From positions 1 through 45,448 of the forward strand of contig CAIQNV010000146.1 in assembly GCA_903873295.1 (NCBI GenBank): 45,448 bases of DNA, given 5' to 3'. The notes below the pieces were generated by a model. That model was not told the DNA's origin, ran no database searches, and saw only the letters and a list, made by a program, of their open reading frames with translations. Of the stretch, positions 7,231 to 15,056 are shown piece by piece (the first letter of the stretch is position 1; every line of letters begins with the position of its first letter). The stretch comes from an uncultured Elusimicrobia bacterium. GTDB lineage: Bacteria > Elusimicrobiota > Elusimicrobia > Elusimicrobiales > UBA9959. The position numbers and the translations under genes are program-made.

Positions 7231-9111
7231 TTAAAACGAGAATCTGAGCATTCCGTCGGCGCCGTGCCGGTTGCCGCCCTGACGAGCGAACGTCCCTTCG
7301 CCGTTGAGGCCCAGCGTGAAACGGTCCGACAATTTCACCTCTATGCCTCCGGCCAGCCTGCCATAGGTTTCGAGCGCATTGGCTACCGGGGTGTACACCG
7401 GCACGGCCGAAGCGGGATCCAGCCCGGTAGTAGTGATCACCCGCGCTCCGGCAAGGAGGTCGCGCTCCGCCGTCACATTAACGAAGGCCGTCAATTTTCG
7501 GCCCCAAATATTTATCCCCGGAGCCCGCGCTTGCGCGCCTGCCCGTCCGGTCAGCGTATTGGACCGCTGTCTGCCCACCGCCTGCGCCAGAACGATATCG
7601 CCTGATTCGCTGTAAGGCTCCACCGAGACGCGGGCGTATGAAAAACCGGCGACCGGCCCGACCCGGAGCGCGGCGGGACCGAACAGATAGCCGCCCTGCG
7701 TGCAGGCTACGAAGCTGGCCCCGTCCGGCGAGGCGGAAAGAGTGTCGATGACGCCGGGCCGCGAGAGCTCGTACCGGTTTAGAGCGCGGCTCAACACCGC
7801 GTCAGCGAACCAATGAGGATAACTGAAGGAGGCGTAACCGGCGATTTGAAAGGAGTTGAGGGCGACGGTTCCCATGTCATCGCTCAATTTAGAAACGGGC
7901 CTGACATAGCCGATCGCCAGACCGAGCCGCAGGTTCGGATCCGGCCGGTACTCCGCGCCGGCGGTTCCGTCGCCCTGGTGCCAGTCCATCCCGTTCGCGT
8001 TCGCCCTGTCCTTGACCGTTCCCGCCGCGTAATTTCCGCCCAGAAAAAAGGACCATCGGCTTTCTGCCGGCCGGGGCGCCCCCTCTCCGGAAGCCTCGGC
8101 TAGCCCCACATGTTCGCCGTTGAGCCGCGCCATCAGCGACGAATTGAAGGATCGCGCGCTCAGCTGAGCCAGGTCGGCCTGCGCCGGCACCTGATACGCG
8201 GAATTGAGAAGATTCTGGATGTATTTAGCTATAAGCAGGGCAAAGGAGTCGGAGGGATGACCTCGGTAGAACGCGTACTGGTTCTGGTCAGCAAGCGGGG
8301 CAGAGGGGCAGCCCGCCACGTCGAGACAATCCCCCGGAATAAATCCATACCTTGCCGGATCGTCCAGGACGTGGTCAGTCACTGTATTGATGTCGAGGAT
8401 CCTCAGATGAACGCTGGTGCTTTCGAACGGGGCCAGACTGGCCGGAAGGGCTGCATTGAGGGTTGTGTAATATTCATGGACGTCGCTGTCGGCCACGCCG
8501 TAGTAATAGGCGAGGCTATGGCCGGCGACGGCCTGCCGGTCGAGCGGCATTGCGCCGAACAGCACAAAATTCCTGCCGCCAAGGGCGATCAGGTTCCCGA
8601 CGTCGGCGGTCAAATAGGAAGCGACTGAATATGCCAGGTTAGCTCCCCCTCCGGCGGGGAGTCCGTATCGCAGATCGTTTCCGGCATAAGAAATAGTCAC
8701 AAGATCATCGGGCCCGATGGCGCGGCCGAGCGCCTGAAACTCTGCTATCTGGCCGAACATGTGCGGATAGGTTCCCAACGGGTAATCGGGATAAGGATAA
8801 AGCAGCGGCATTCCGGTAAGGTTGCCCGGGCCGCTGGCGGTGCTGCCGACAGCAAAATCGTTTCCCGGCACAAAGCGGTAACTGGAGATCAAACCGAGCT
8901 GCATCGGGATGTTGCGATAGTTGGTGCAGGCGCCGAGCGGCGTTCCATAATTGCCGCAGACGTAGCCCTTATCCTGGAAGCTGTCTCCGAATTCATATAG
9001 GCTGCCGGGCGCTGCGACCTGCGCTTTCGCCGGCCAGGCCGATCCGGGAATGCAGGCGGCAGCAAATGCTGCGGCGAGAAGATACTTTATTCTTTTTTCT
9101 CCCTGCGGCAT
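7231..9111 (-). CDS. GDSL-family esterase autotransporter (EstA-like, type Va)
   Basis: A 626-residue secreted protein. The signal peptide ends near AWPAKAQ (about 31). The SGNH-hydrolase passenger has block I FGDSF with the nucleophile S44, block II Gly in NDFAVG and block III GND at 144-146 in SYAGNDLRYG. Block V histidine is H285 in YRGHPS, where the Asp normally three residues earlier is Y282. Residues from about 345 form an autotransporter barrel ending in a terminal Phe (MLRFSF). By family it should be a surface-displayed lipase or esterase. The Asp replacement leaves activity uncertain. The ATG at 9111 has no good Shine-Dalgarno, so the exact start is uncertain. It is transcribed alone from an extended -10 promoter near 9202. 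Confidence 0.9.
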   Translation of the reverse strand: MPQGEKRIKYLLAAAFAAACIPGSAWPAKAQVAAPGSLYEFGDSFQDKGYVCGNYGTPLGACTNYRNIPMQLGLISSYRFVPGNDFAVGSTASGPGNLTGMPLLYPYPDYPLGTYPHMFGQIAEFQALGRAIGPDDLVTISYAGNDLRYGLPAGGGANLAYSVASYLTADVGNLIALGGRNFVLFGAMPLDRQAVAGHSLAYYYGVADSDVHEYYTTLNAALPASLAPFESTSVHLRILDINTVTDHVLDDPARYGFIPGDCLDVAGCPSAPLADQNQYAFYRGHPSDSFALLIAKYIQNLLNSAYQVPAQADLAQLSARSFNSSLMARLNGEHVGLAEASGEGAPRPAESRWSFFLGGNYAAGTVKDRANANGMDWHQGDGTAGAEYRPDPNLRLGLAIGYVRPVSKLSDDMGTVALNSFQIAGYASFSYPHWFADAVLSRALNRYELSRPGVIDTLSASPDGASFVACTQGGYLFGPAALRVGPVAGFSYARVSVEPYSESGDIVLAQAVGRQRSNTLTGRAGAQARAPGINIWGRKLTAFVNVTAERDLLAGARVITTTGLDPASAVPVYTPVANALETYGRLAGGIEVKLSDRFTLGLNGEGTFARQGGNRHGADGMLRFSF

Positions 9112-9201
9112 GAATTATTTATCGAGGAGATGAAGCTGCGGGGTGTTCCGCAGATGCGCGATCGTCAGCAGCCGTAAACAAATTCCTCTGACCTTTGTCA
9201 C

Positions 9202-9210
9202 ATTATAACA
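9202..9210 (-). promoter_or_regulatory. Extended -10 promoter of the autotransporter gene
   Basis: The minus strand shows TGTTATAAT (9210 to 9202), a consensus TATAAT with the extended TGn element. No good -35 hexamer lies 17 nt upstream. The predicted leader of about 85 nt contains a small hairpin, CTGCGG (9136-9141) pairing with CCGCAG (9148-9153). Confidence 0.5.
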
Positions 9211-9335
9211 CAATCATGCATAGACTTCTTTTCGCCGGCCGTTTTGAATCGACGACCGAAAGCGCGCTCGTCCCCGGCGATAACCGGAACACAGGAATGA
9301 TGGCCCTGACGAACGCTGTTCGCCGTTTTCCTAAA

Positions 9336-9944
9336 CTACAAACCGAATTTATTGATCAGGTGGAACGTTACCTCCACCGGCGCGGCTCCTATCGTAAACT
9401 TCACGGAGCTCCAGGCCGGATTGCTGCCCAGCTTGCCGGTGTCGAGCATTGAAAAGCCCACCGGCTCTTTCGGGATGCTGAACAGGCCGCGGTCAAGGAC
9501 GCCGTTCTTGTTGATGTCGTTATAGCCGCTTATGGAATACTCTCCGGGCTTAAGCCCGCTGATCTTGTATGTCCGGACGGAGGGGCCGCTCTCGATCAGC
9601 GCGGCCGCAATATTTTTATAACCCTTGTCCTGTAGTTCGTGGCACTTTTCGCTGTCGCAGACCGCGAAAAACACAGGCGCGTCGTTCGGCGAGGGGAAGC
9701 GGTCGACGGTCAGGAACAGGTCTCCGGGCGCGGCGCCGGTTTCACCGCCGGGGTCGGCCGCAGCGGCGCGGGGAAAGGCCATTCCCTCCGGGAACGCGTC
9801 CGCCGCCCTCGGCAGGCTGATGACGCCCCCGGCGCTCCCGCCGAACAGCGAGCCCGAAGAATCCTTCAGGCCTTCCAGCTCCCCCGCTTTGGCCGCGGCG
9901 CCGGCCGCCAACAGCAGCGCTAATATTATCACTGGCTTATTCAT
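9336..9944 (-). CDS. DUF2141-domain exported protein
   Basis: A 202-residue protein with signal peptide MNKPVIILALLLAAGAAAKA. After a low-complexity linker the C-terminal half (from about residue 75) matches the DUF2141 pattern: strands around PVFFAVCDSEKCHEL, then YSISGYNDINKNGVLD, which reads as a calcium-binding-like D-x-N-x-N-G loop, and IPKEPVGFS. The function of the family is unknown; members are usually periplasmic or envelope proteins. The ATG at 9944 has a strong GGAGG upstream. The convergent open frame at 9195-9452 is not credible. Confidence 0.82.
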   Translation of the reverse strand: MNKPVIILALLLAAGAAAKAGELEGLKDSSGSLFGGSAGGVISLPRAADAFPEGMAFPRAAAADPGGETGAAPGDLFLTVDRFPSPNDAPVFFAVCDSEKCHELQDKGYKNIAAALIESGPSVRTYKISGLKPGEYSISGYNDINKNGVLDRGLFSIPKEPVGFSMLDTGKLGSNPAWSSVKFTIGAAPVEVTFHLINKFGL

Positions 9945-10582
9945 ATGTTTTTTTCCTCCCGCGAGCCTCTCCCCGCAACGGCCTTTAATATCATAAGTTT
10001 ACCCGGTTAGCGGCCGCATTCCATGAGGCCGAAGAACCAGGGCGGTCCGATTATTTGACCCAGGAGGCGCGGCTTAGCTAAGCTGCCTTTAGGTAAGCGG
10101 ATGGCTTAATTATTGAAAAATATTTTAGCGGCAATTATTCCGGGCTCAGCCGTTTTCGCGGGCCCAAGCCCTGGCAAAACTACATTGCGGGGTTTATAAA
10201 AATTGACGTGCTGAGCTTGCCGCCACCTGACAAGGAAGCCTGATGGCCTTTGGGAGCGGGACCTTTTGAACCTTTGGAACTTGCAGATCCAGGCAAATGC
10301 GGTAAACTATTAGAGGGAAGTCCTCTTTCCCACCAACACCAGGCTGCGCATAATAGCCGTCCCCAGCCTCCCCCGGGGCGGCAAGGCCGTCTACCCTGAA
10401 GAATTACCCTGACCGCCCTTCTTAATGCTTACAAAGAGACGATAGTTTGAGGCGGTTTTTTTGCCGTCGCGGCAGTAAGGTCCGGAAGGCCAGTTAAACT
10501 ACAGGCCGATCGGTACAAACAAAACCGCCGGGCTTCCCCGGCGGTTTCTGGCCTGCTGCTGCTCCGGCCTTTAGCGGCAGCG
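9945..10582. other. Intergenic region without a supported gene
   Basis: A stretch of 638 bases with no open frame of credible length on either strand. It holds several short GC-rich stems around 10350-10390 and the terminator at 10522-10547. A segment at about 10479-10497 (GGTCCGGAAGG) recalls the SRP RNA core, but the following AAGCAGCC is absent. I see no other structure that I can name. Confidence 0.5.
10522..10547 (-). terminator. Terminator after the zinc-ribbon gene
   Basis: An 11-bp perfect stem, AAACCGCCGGG (10522-10532) pairing with CCCGGCGGTTT (10537-10547), with a 4-nt loop. On the minus strand it is followed by TTTTGTTTG-like bases, 35 bp after the stop of the zinc-ribbon protein. 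Confidence 0.8.
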
Positions 10583-11170
10583 TTATTTTTCCCGGTTAAG
10601 GACGAAAATACCGCCGGCGAAAAGCAGGACGCCGGCTACGGACAAGCCAGCGGACGGCGAATGCGACACTGCGGCCGCCGGGCTGAAATAAAGATACATC
10701 TCGAAACTTACGCCGATGAGCCCAAGTATGGCGCCGGCCGCGGCGACAAGCTTTAACAGCGTGGATTTAACATCCGGCGCCGGCGGCGCGGCCGGGACCG
10801 CGGCGGGCCTGTCCACCGTCACTTCGGAGGGCCCCCCGGAAAGGCCGAGCAGTTTCCTTACGAGCGCCAGTTCGCGCGGGTCCAGCCAGATACCGCCGCA
10901 GGACTGGCATCTGTCCACCAGCAAAAGAGGATTCACCAGGCCTCCGCGCGACATTTTATTTTTGCAGCGGGGGCATTCTAGGCCCTCGGCCCCGGGGTTG
11001 ATAAGAGCAAGGTCCGCCGAGTCCCCGCCCTGTGATTGTTTAAGCAGAGCTTCAAGTTCGCCCTTATCGAACCAGATCCCGGAGCAGCCCGGGCAGACGT
11101 CGAGCGGGATATTTCCCAGTGCAGGGGTCTCAACCAGCGCCTCAGAAGAACATTTGGGACAATTGATCAT
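10583..11170 (-). CDS. Double TFIIB-type zinc-ribbon membrane protein
   Basis: A 195-residue protein with two zf-TFIIB ribbons: C4-x2-C7 with C26-x2-C29, and C66-x2-C69 with C88-x2-C91. Each second knuckle is followed by the family signature GIW(F/L)D and an acidic helix (KGELEALL, PRELALV). A Pro/Ala linker leads to two membrane helices (about 132-155 and 170-190), so the ribbons probably sit on the cytoplasmic face of the membrane. The role of this family is not established. It is monocistronic with its own terminator. The start ATG has a GGATTG-like sequence rather far upstream. Confidence 0.87.
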   Translation of the reverse strand: MINCPKCSSEALVETPALGNIPLDVCPGCSGIWFDKGELEALLKQSQGGDSADLALINPGAEGLECPRCKNKMSRGGLVNPLLLVDRCQSCGGIWLDPRELALVRKLLGLSGGPSEVTVDRPAAVPAAPPAPDVKSTLLKLVAAAGAILGLIGVSFEMYLYFSPAAAVSHSPSAGLSVAGVLLFAGGIFVLNREK

Positions 11171-11363
11171 ATAGTTCGCGTCAATCCTCTTTGGAAGTTG
11201 AGCCTCGGGCCAACCGGCCCAAAGCTCTGCTGCTTTATATTTTAACTTTTAATAACCCTCGGCGTGTCAGTATAGTATCGCGAAAAAACAACCAAGCCTG
11301 CCCCCCCGGTTTCGCGTTAAAGGTTAAAAGTAAAGACCCGCCCCTTTTGCCGGCTGCCCGGCT
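11171..11363. other. Intergenic region with a REP-like motif
   Basis: No gene seen. At 11321-11339 the segment AGGTTAAAAGTAAAGACC can fold with G-U help and closely resembles a segment at 14826-14844, suggesting a dispersed palindromic repeat. No clear nifS terminator with a T-run is visible. Confidence 0.4.
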
Positions 11364-12563
11364 TCAGTGTTTGTGGGGTTCGCAGGATTCCATGCCGAAC
11401 AGCGGCTTGCCGTCGGCGAAGGGGGAGATGGCGCGCAGGCGCTCGATGATGGGCGGGAATTCTTTTATGATGTAGTCCACTTCTTCCCGCGTGTTGTAGA
11501 CGCTCAGGGAGAAGCGCACCGAGCCGTGGGCGTAGGTCTGCGGCACGGCCATGGACATCAGCACGTGCGAAGGCTCCAGGGAGCCGGAGGTGCAGGCCGA
11601 GCCGGAGGAGGCGCAGATGCCTTTTTCGCTTATCATCAGCAGTATGGATTCGCCCTCTATGTATTCGAAGCTGATATTAGTGGTGTTGGGCAGGCGGTCG
11701 GCGCCGCCGCCGTTCACGCGGGAATTTTTTATGGCGAGCAGGCCGTTCTCAAGCCGGTCGCGCAGGTCTTTAACATAAGTGTTCTCTTTTTCAAGATTGG
11801 CCGCCGCCAGCTCGGCCGCTTTGCCGAGGCCCGCGATGTAGGGCACGTTCTCGGTGCCGGCGCGCCGGCCCTGCTCCTGGTGGCCGCCCATCAGGAACGG
11901 CGCGAAGCGGGAGCCTTTGCGCACGTACAGCACGCCTATGCCTTTGGGCGCGTGCAGTTTGTGGCCGGAAAGCGAAAGCATGTCTATCTTGGTGTCTTTA
12001 AGATTTATCGGGAGCTTGCCTACGGCCTGCACGGCGTCGGTGTGGAACATCGCGCCTTTGGCGTGGGCTATGCGGGCGGCTTCTTCTACCGGGAAGATGA
12101 CCCCGGTCTCGTTATTGGCCCACATTATGGACACCAGCGCGGTCTCGGGGGTGAGGGCCGCTTTCAGGTGCTCCAGGTTCAGCCGGCCGGCGCTGTCGAC
12201 GGGCAGGTAGGTGACGCGGTAACCCTGGGTTTCGAGGTGTTTGCAGACGTTGAGGACGGCGGGATGCTCGACTTTGGTGGTGATGAGGTGTTTTTTGTCG
12301 GGCCAGGCGCGGAGGGCGGACCAGACGGCGGTGGAATCGGATTCAGTGCCGCAGCTGGTGAAGATTATTTCAGAGGGCTCGGCGCCGAGCAGGGAGGCGA
12401 CGCGGCCGCGGGCGAGGTCGAGGTATTTCTGGTTGCCGCCGCCGAAGAAGTGCATGCTGGAGGGGTTGCCGTAGAGCTCGTTGAAGAACGGCTCCATCTC
12501 TTTGGCGACTTCGGGCGCTACGCGGCTGGTGGCGTTATTGTCGAAATAATAAACTTTTTCCAT
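11364..12563 (-). CDS. nifS: Cysteine desulfurase, NifS/IscS family
   Basis: A 399-residue PLP enzyme that takes sulfur from L-cysteine for Fe-S cluster assembly. The start MEKVYYFDNNAT is typical. H100 (KVEHPAV) stacks on the cofactor, K202 (SLSGHKLHAPKG) forms the Schiff base, and the loop cysteine C324 (SSGSACTSG) carries the persulfide. The open frame extends 31 codons upstream, but GAGG before the ATG at 12563 and the family N-terminus fix the start there. It lies 234 bp downstream of nifU on the same strand, separated by a large inverted repeat. NifU beside it is the matching scaffold. Confidence 0.95.
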   Translation of the reverse strand: MEKVYYFDNNATSRVAPEVAKEMEPFFNELYGNPSSMHFFGGGNQKYLDLARGRVASLLGAEPSEIIFTSCGTESDSTAVWSALRAWPDKKHLITTKVEHPAVLNVCKHLETQGYRVTYLPVDSAGRLNLEHLKAALTPETALVSIMWANNETGVIFPVEEAARIAHAKGAMFHTDAVQAVGKLPINLKDTKIDMLSLSGHKLHAPKGIGVLYVRKGSRFAPFLMGGHQEQGRRAGTENVPYIAGLGKAAELAAANLEKENTYVKDLRDRLENGLLAIKNSRVNGGGADRLPNTTNISFEYIEGESILLMISEKGICASSGSACTSGSLEPSHVLMSMAVPQTYAHGSVRFSLSVYNTREEVDYIIKEFPPIIERLRAISPFADGKPLFGMESCEPHKH

Positions 12564-12620
12564 AAGATATCCTCGAAAACCACAGGGGAAACCAACAGAG
12601 AGATGTTCAGTCGGGGCTGT

Positions 12621-12737
12621 CGAGGGTATGGGCCCGGCGGGCGCGCTATCGGCCACACCGTGGCCGCGCTCATCACTCGGCCTCGGCGCTTACGCAAGCC
12701 TCGGCCTCCGTGAAGGCCCGCCGAACCCATACCCTCG
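12621..12737. repeat. Large inverted repeat between nifU and nifS
   Basis: Left arm 12621-12642 begins CGAGGGTATGGG and right arm 12716-12737 ends CCCATACCCTCG. The 22-nt arms are complementary except for two positions. The 73-nt interior contains a smaller stem (CGGCCA near 12650 with TGGCCG near 12661) and a direct repeat of CCTCGGC. The transcript would form a large hairpin between the two coding regions. It has no T-run on either side, so it is not a classical terminator. Confidence 0.7.
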
Positions 12738-12797
12738 CCATCCCTTCCGACGGGCTTTTGCTAACCTGCCCACTGCGGTCTCCCCTCCAACAAGCGA

Positions 12798-13631
12798 TTA
12801 TTCCGCTTCTATTTCTATCGCGGGGTCGATGCGCTCGCGCAGTTCTTTTTCGACTACGTTCTTTAAGGTGGCGCCGGAGGAGGGGCAGCCGTGGCACATG
12901 CCGAGGAAGCGGAGCTTTACTTTCTGGCCCTGGATGTCTACGAGCTCCATCCAGCCGCCGTCGGCTTTGAGCTTGGGGTTTATTTCTTCGGCCAGGACTT
13001 TCTCTATCATTTTAATTTTTTCTACTACGGTCATTTTGTCGAAGTGTTTGTGCTCGGCTTCGGCCCAGTAATCCTTCAGAATTTTCTCTATCTCGCCTTT
13101 GCACTGGCCGCAGCCGCCGCCGGCTTTGGTGAAATTGGTGACTTCCTCAACGGTATGCAGCTTGTTGAGCTTGATGGCCTTGAGAATGGCGGATTCGGTG
13201 ACGCTGAAGCATTTGCACACTATCTTCTCGGCCTGGCCGATGATAACTTTTTCCGCCTTGCCGCCGCGGTAGTTCTTGATGGCGGCTTCCAGAGCCTCCA
13301 TGCCCATCACGGAGCAGTGCATTTTCTCGCCGGGCAGGCCGCCCAGGAAGTCGGCTATTTGCTGGTTGGTTATCCTGGAGGCTTCCTCCAGGGTGAGGCC
13401 TTTCACCATCTCGGTGAGGGCGGAGGAGGAGGCGATGGCGCTGGCGCAGCCGAAGGTCTTGAACTTGGCGTCGGTGATCTTGTCGGCGGCTTTGTCTATC
13501 CGGAGCGTGAGCTTCAGCGCGTCGCCGCACACTATGCTGCCGATCTCGCCAACGCCGTCGGGGTTCTCTATTTCACCCACATTTCTGGGGTTTTTGAAAT
13601 GCTCGAACACTTTTTCCGTATAGTTCCACAT
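12798..13631 (-). CDS. nifU: Fe-S cluster assembly scaffold NifU, three-domain form
   Basis: A 277-residue full-length NifU. The IscU-like domain carries C35, C62 and C106 for transient cluster assembly. The central BFD-like domain holds C139, C141, C174 and C177 (C-x-C and C-x2-C), which bind a permanent [2Fe-2S] cluster. The C-terminal Nfu domain has the C246-x2-C249 pair in MCHGCPSS. It builds and hands over clusters using sulfur from NifS, encoded next. AGAGG lies before the ATG at 13631. No nitrogenase genes are in the window, so this is more likely the general assembly system, as in several anaerobes, than one dedicated to nitrogen fixation. Confidence 0.95.
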   Translation of the reverse strand: MWNYTEKVFEHFKNPRNVGEIENPDGVGEIGSIVCGDALKLTLRIDKAADKITDAKFKTFGCASAIASSSALTEMVKGLTLEEASRITNQQIADFLGGLPGEKMHCSVMGMEALEAAIKNYRGGKAEKVIIGQAEKIVCKCFSVTESAILKAIKLNKLHTVEEVTNFTKAGGGCGQCKGEIEKILKDYWAEAEHKHFDKMTVVEKIKMIEKVLAEEINPKLKADGGWMELVDIQGQKVKLRFLGMCHGCPSSGATLKNVVEKELRERIDPAIEIEAE

Positions 13632-13720
13632 GAAGATACCTCTTGAATAACGCTTTTCCGACGGCCCGGCGGGATTCCCGGCCGGCCGGCAGGAGAGAGC
13701 GCCGGCTTGTCTATATTTTA

Positions 13721-14284
13721 TTAAATGCCGGGGGCCCGTTCAACGCCGCTCTTGAATTCTCCTCTGAGCGGCCCGCGGTCCAGCGCCAGCGCCCACCACA
13801 GGCAGAGGCTGCCGGCCAGCAGGGCCGTTATCCTGGCCATGAACGCCGCCGCCCTGACCGCCGCGTTAAATTCGGGCGCCAGAGAGACGCCGCCGTAAAC
13901 CAGCGGGCGCGGTATGGCCAGCCAGGGAAGGAGGAGCAGCAGCAGCGCAGCCGCGCTCAGCAGGTACAGCATCGTGGTCGCGCCGCGGCGGGCCCATTCC
14001 CTGCGGCCCCACACCCCCAGGGCCAGCGCGCAGCCGGAAAGCCAGAAAAAGACAGAAAAGATAAAGACCAGGCGCATATTGCGTACGATAAAGCCGGCCA
14101 GCGGCGGCATTTCCACAGGCACCGTAGAGCGCGCCAGCGCCAGAAAAAAAGCCGGGGTGGAAAACACCTGAAGAAAGGTAAAAAGGTCGGCCGCGGCCTT
14201 CAGCGCCATAAGGCCGCAGACCGCCGCGGCGCCCAGCGCGAGGCCGGAAAGCGCCTTTGATCTGCCTTCGGGAAAGAGCTTCAT
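13721..14284 (-). CDS. Four-helix integral membrane protein of unknown function
   Basis: A 187-residue protein with four hydrophobic segments, near residues 12-40, 68-92, 103-125 and 142-165, and a basic N-terminus (MKLFPEGRSKALSG). No family motif is recognised. A TATAAT lies only 12 nt before the ATG at 14284, and there is no Shine-Dalgarno between, so the mRNA may be nearly leaderless. It sits 90 bp upstream of nifU on the same strand and could be co-transcribed with it. Confidence 0.65.
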   Translation of the reverse strand: MKLFPEGRSKALSGLALGAAAVCGLMALKAAADLFTFLQVFSTPAFFLALARSTVPVEMPPLAGFIVRNMRLVFIFSVFFWLSGCALALGVWGRREWARRGATTMLYLLSAAALLLLLLPWLAIPRPLVYGGVSLAPEFNAAVRAAAFMARITALLAGSLCLWWALALDRGPLRGEFKSGVERAPGI

Positions 14285-14296
14285 AATTCAATTTTG

Positions 14297-14302
14297 ATTA
14301 TA
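14297..14302 (-). promoter_or_regulatory. Possible -10 box of the membrane protein gene
   Basis: TATAAT on the minus strand, 12 nt before the start codon, in an AT-rich gap. The -35 region is not convincing. Confidence 0.35.
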
Positions 14303-14472
14303 TAACTTTTACATTCCCTTTACCGGGAGCCTTAAAAGTTACCTAAAAGCATCGCGCAAGGCGGAGGTCTCGTCGAGACACTTTTCTTCGCCGGTTCATA
14401 ACTGGGCCTCGACGATTTCCGAACTATCGATGACTTTTGCTGGCAGGGTCAGGCTGGGGAGGTAATGATGGC

Positions 14473-14494
14473 GTTTACACAGTTTAGTTTACAC
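14473..14494. repeat. Paired GTTTACAC repeats, possible IS end remnant
   Basis: GTTTACAC occurs at 14473-14480 and 14487-14494, followed by TCCC. Read on the minus strand (GGGAGTGTAAAC then GTGTAAAC) this recalls the termini of IS256-family elements as I remember them. No transposase reading frame is nearby, so at most it is a relic. Confidence 0.25.
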
Positions 14495-14552
14495 TCCCTG
14501 AAAATTAGGAAGTTAGGAAATAACACTCCTCCCTCCATTGAGTATCGCGTCC

Positions 14553-14801
14553 TTACGATGGACATCCATGAACTATTATACGCCTATGGTTAGAGTCAAC
14601 TGTTACAATAAATTTGGAATTGCACCCACGGCATATAGCAGGATTTTCTTCTTTCATCCCCCTTTGATGTTCGCGCGCAATAACCAAAACTGGATATTCC
14701 TGACAATCCGGACACACCAGTGCAATATTATTACCAAACGAATCTGCCTTTAATTTTCTGCCATCCGCAGCAAAGCAATCAAAGTCTGTAATTTTTGCCA
14801 T
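14553..14801 (-). CDS. Small zinc-ribbon-like protein, unknown function
   Basis: An 82-residue protein with two CxxC knuckles, C30-x2-C33 (CPDC) and C57-x2-C60 (CRGC), as in small zinc ribbons. A very good GGAGGAG precedes the ATG at 14801, which is the main reason to accept it as a gene. It is flanked by AT-richer intergenic DNA with a REP-like palindrome immediately upstream (14826-14844). No partner gene is obvious and the function is unknown. Confidence 0.65.
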   Translation of the reverse strand: MAKITDFDCFAADGRKLKADSFGNNIALVCPDCQEYPVLVIAREHQRGMKEENPAICRGCNSKFIVTVDSNHRRIIVHGCPS

Positions 14802-14825
14802 GTCTCCTCCCTCGACTTTGTCAGC

Positions 14826-14844
14826 AGGTCAAAAGTAAAGACCT
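14826..14844. repeat. REP-like palindrome AGGTC/GACCT
   Basis: AGGTC (14826-14830) and GACCT (14840-14844) flank AAAAGTAAA. The near-identical segment at 11321-11339 indicates a dispersed element. The next 200 bases hold another weak stem (GCCTTTTGTT with AACCAAAGGC, about 14871-14891) and no gene. Confidence 0.45.
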
Positions 14845-15056
14845 GGCCTTATTACTGTTACCAATCAAAGCGCCTTTTGTTAAACCAAAGGCTTAAGTAG
14901 ATTCTGGTTAAGCCGCAGGTTTAATTCGAAGCATGTTTGTTCAGCCGCCGCTCCTGGGTCGATTCACTCCGCCGCGCTGGTACTTCGGACTCAGGTGATC
15001 CGTAAATATGCGGTGTAAACTTTAATCAAGCGGGAGTGAGTCAAGGAAAACACAAA

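Noticed and set aside
9195-9452. Plus-strand 85-codon frame between the autotransporter and DUF2141 genes.
   Set aside because: It overlaps the well-supported DUF2141 gene in antisense and begins within the promoter region of the autotransporter.
10470-10500. Resemblance of GGTCCGGAAGG to the SRP RNA core.
   Set aside because: The conserved AAGCAGCC part and the flanking complementary helix are missing.
12891-13646. Plus-strand 251-codon frame opposite nifU.
   Set aside because: Antisense of a highly conserved gene with all cluster cysteines; typical shadow in GC-rich DNA.
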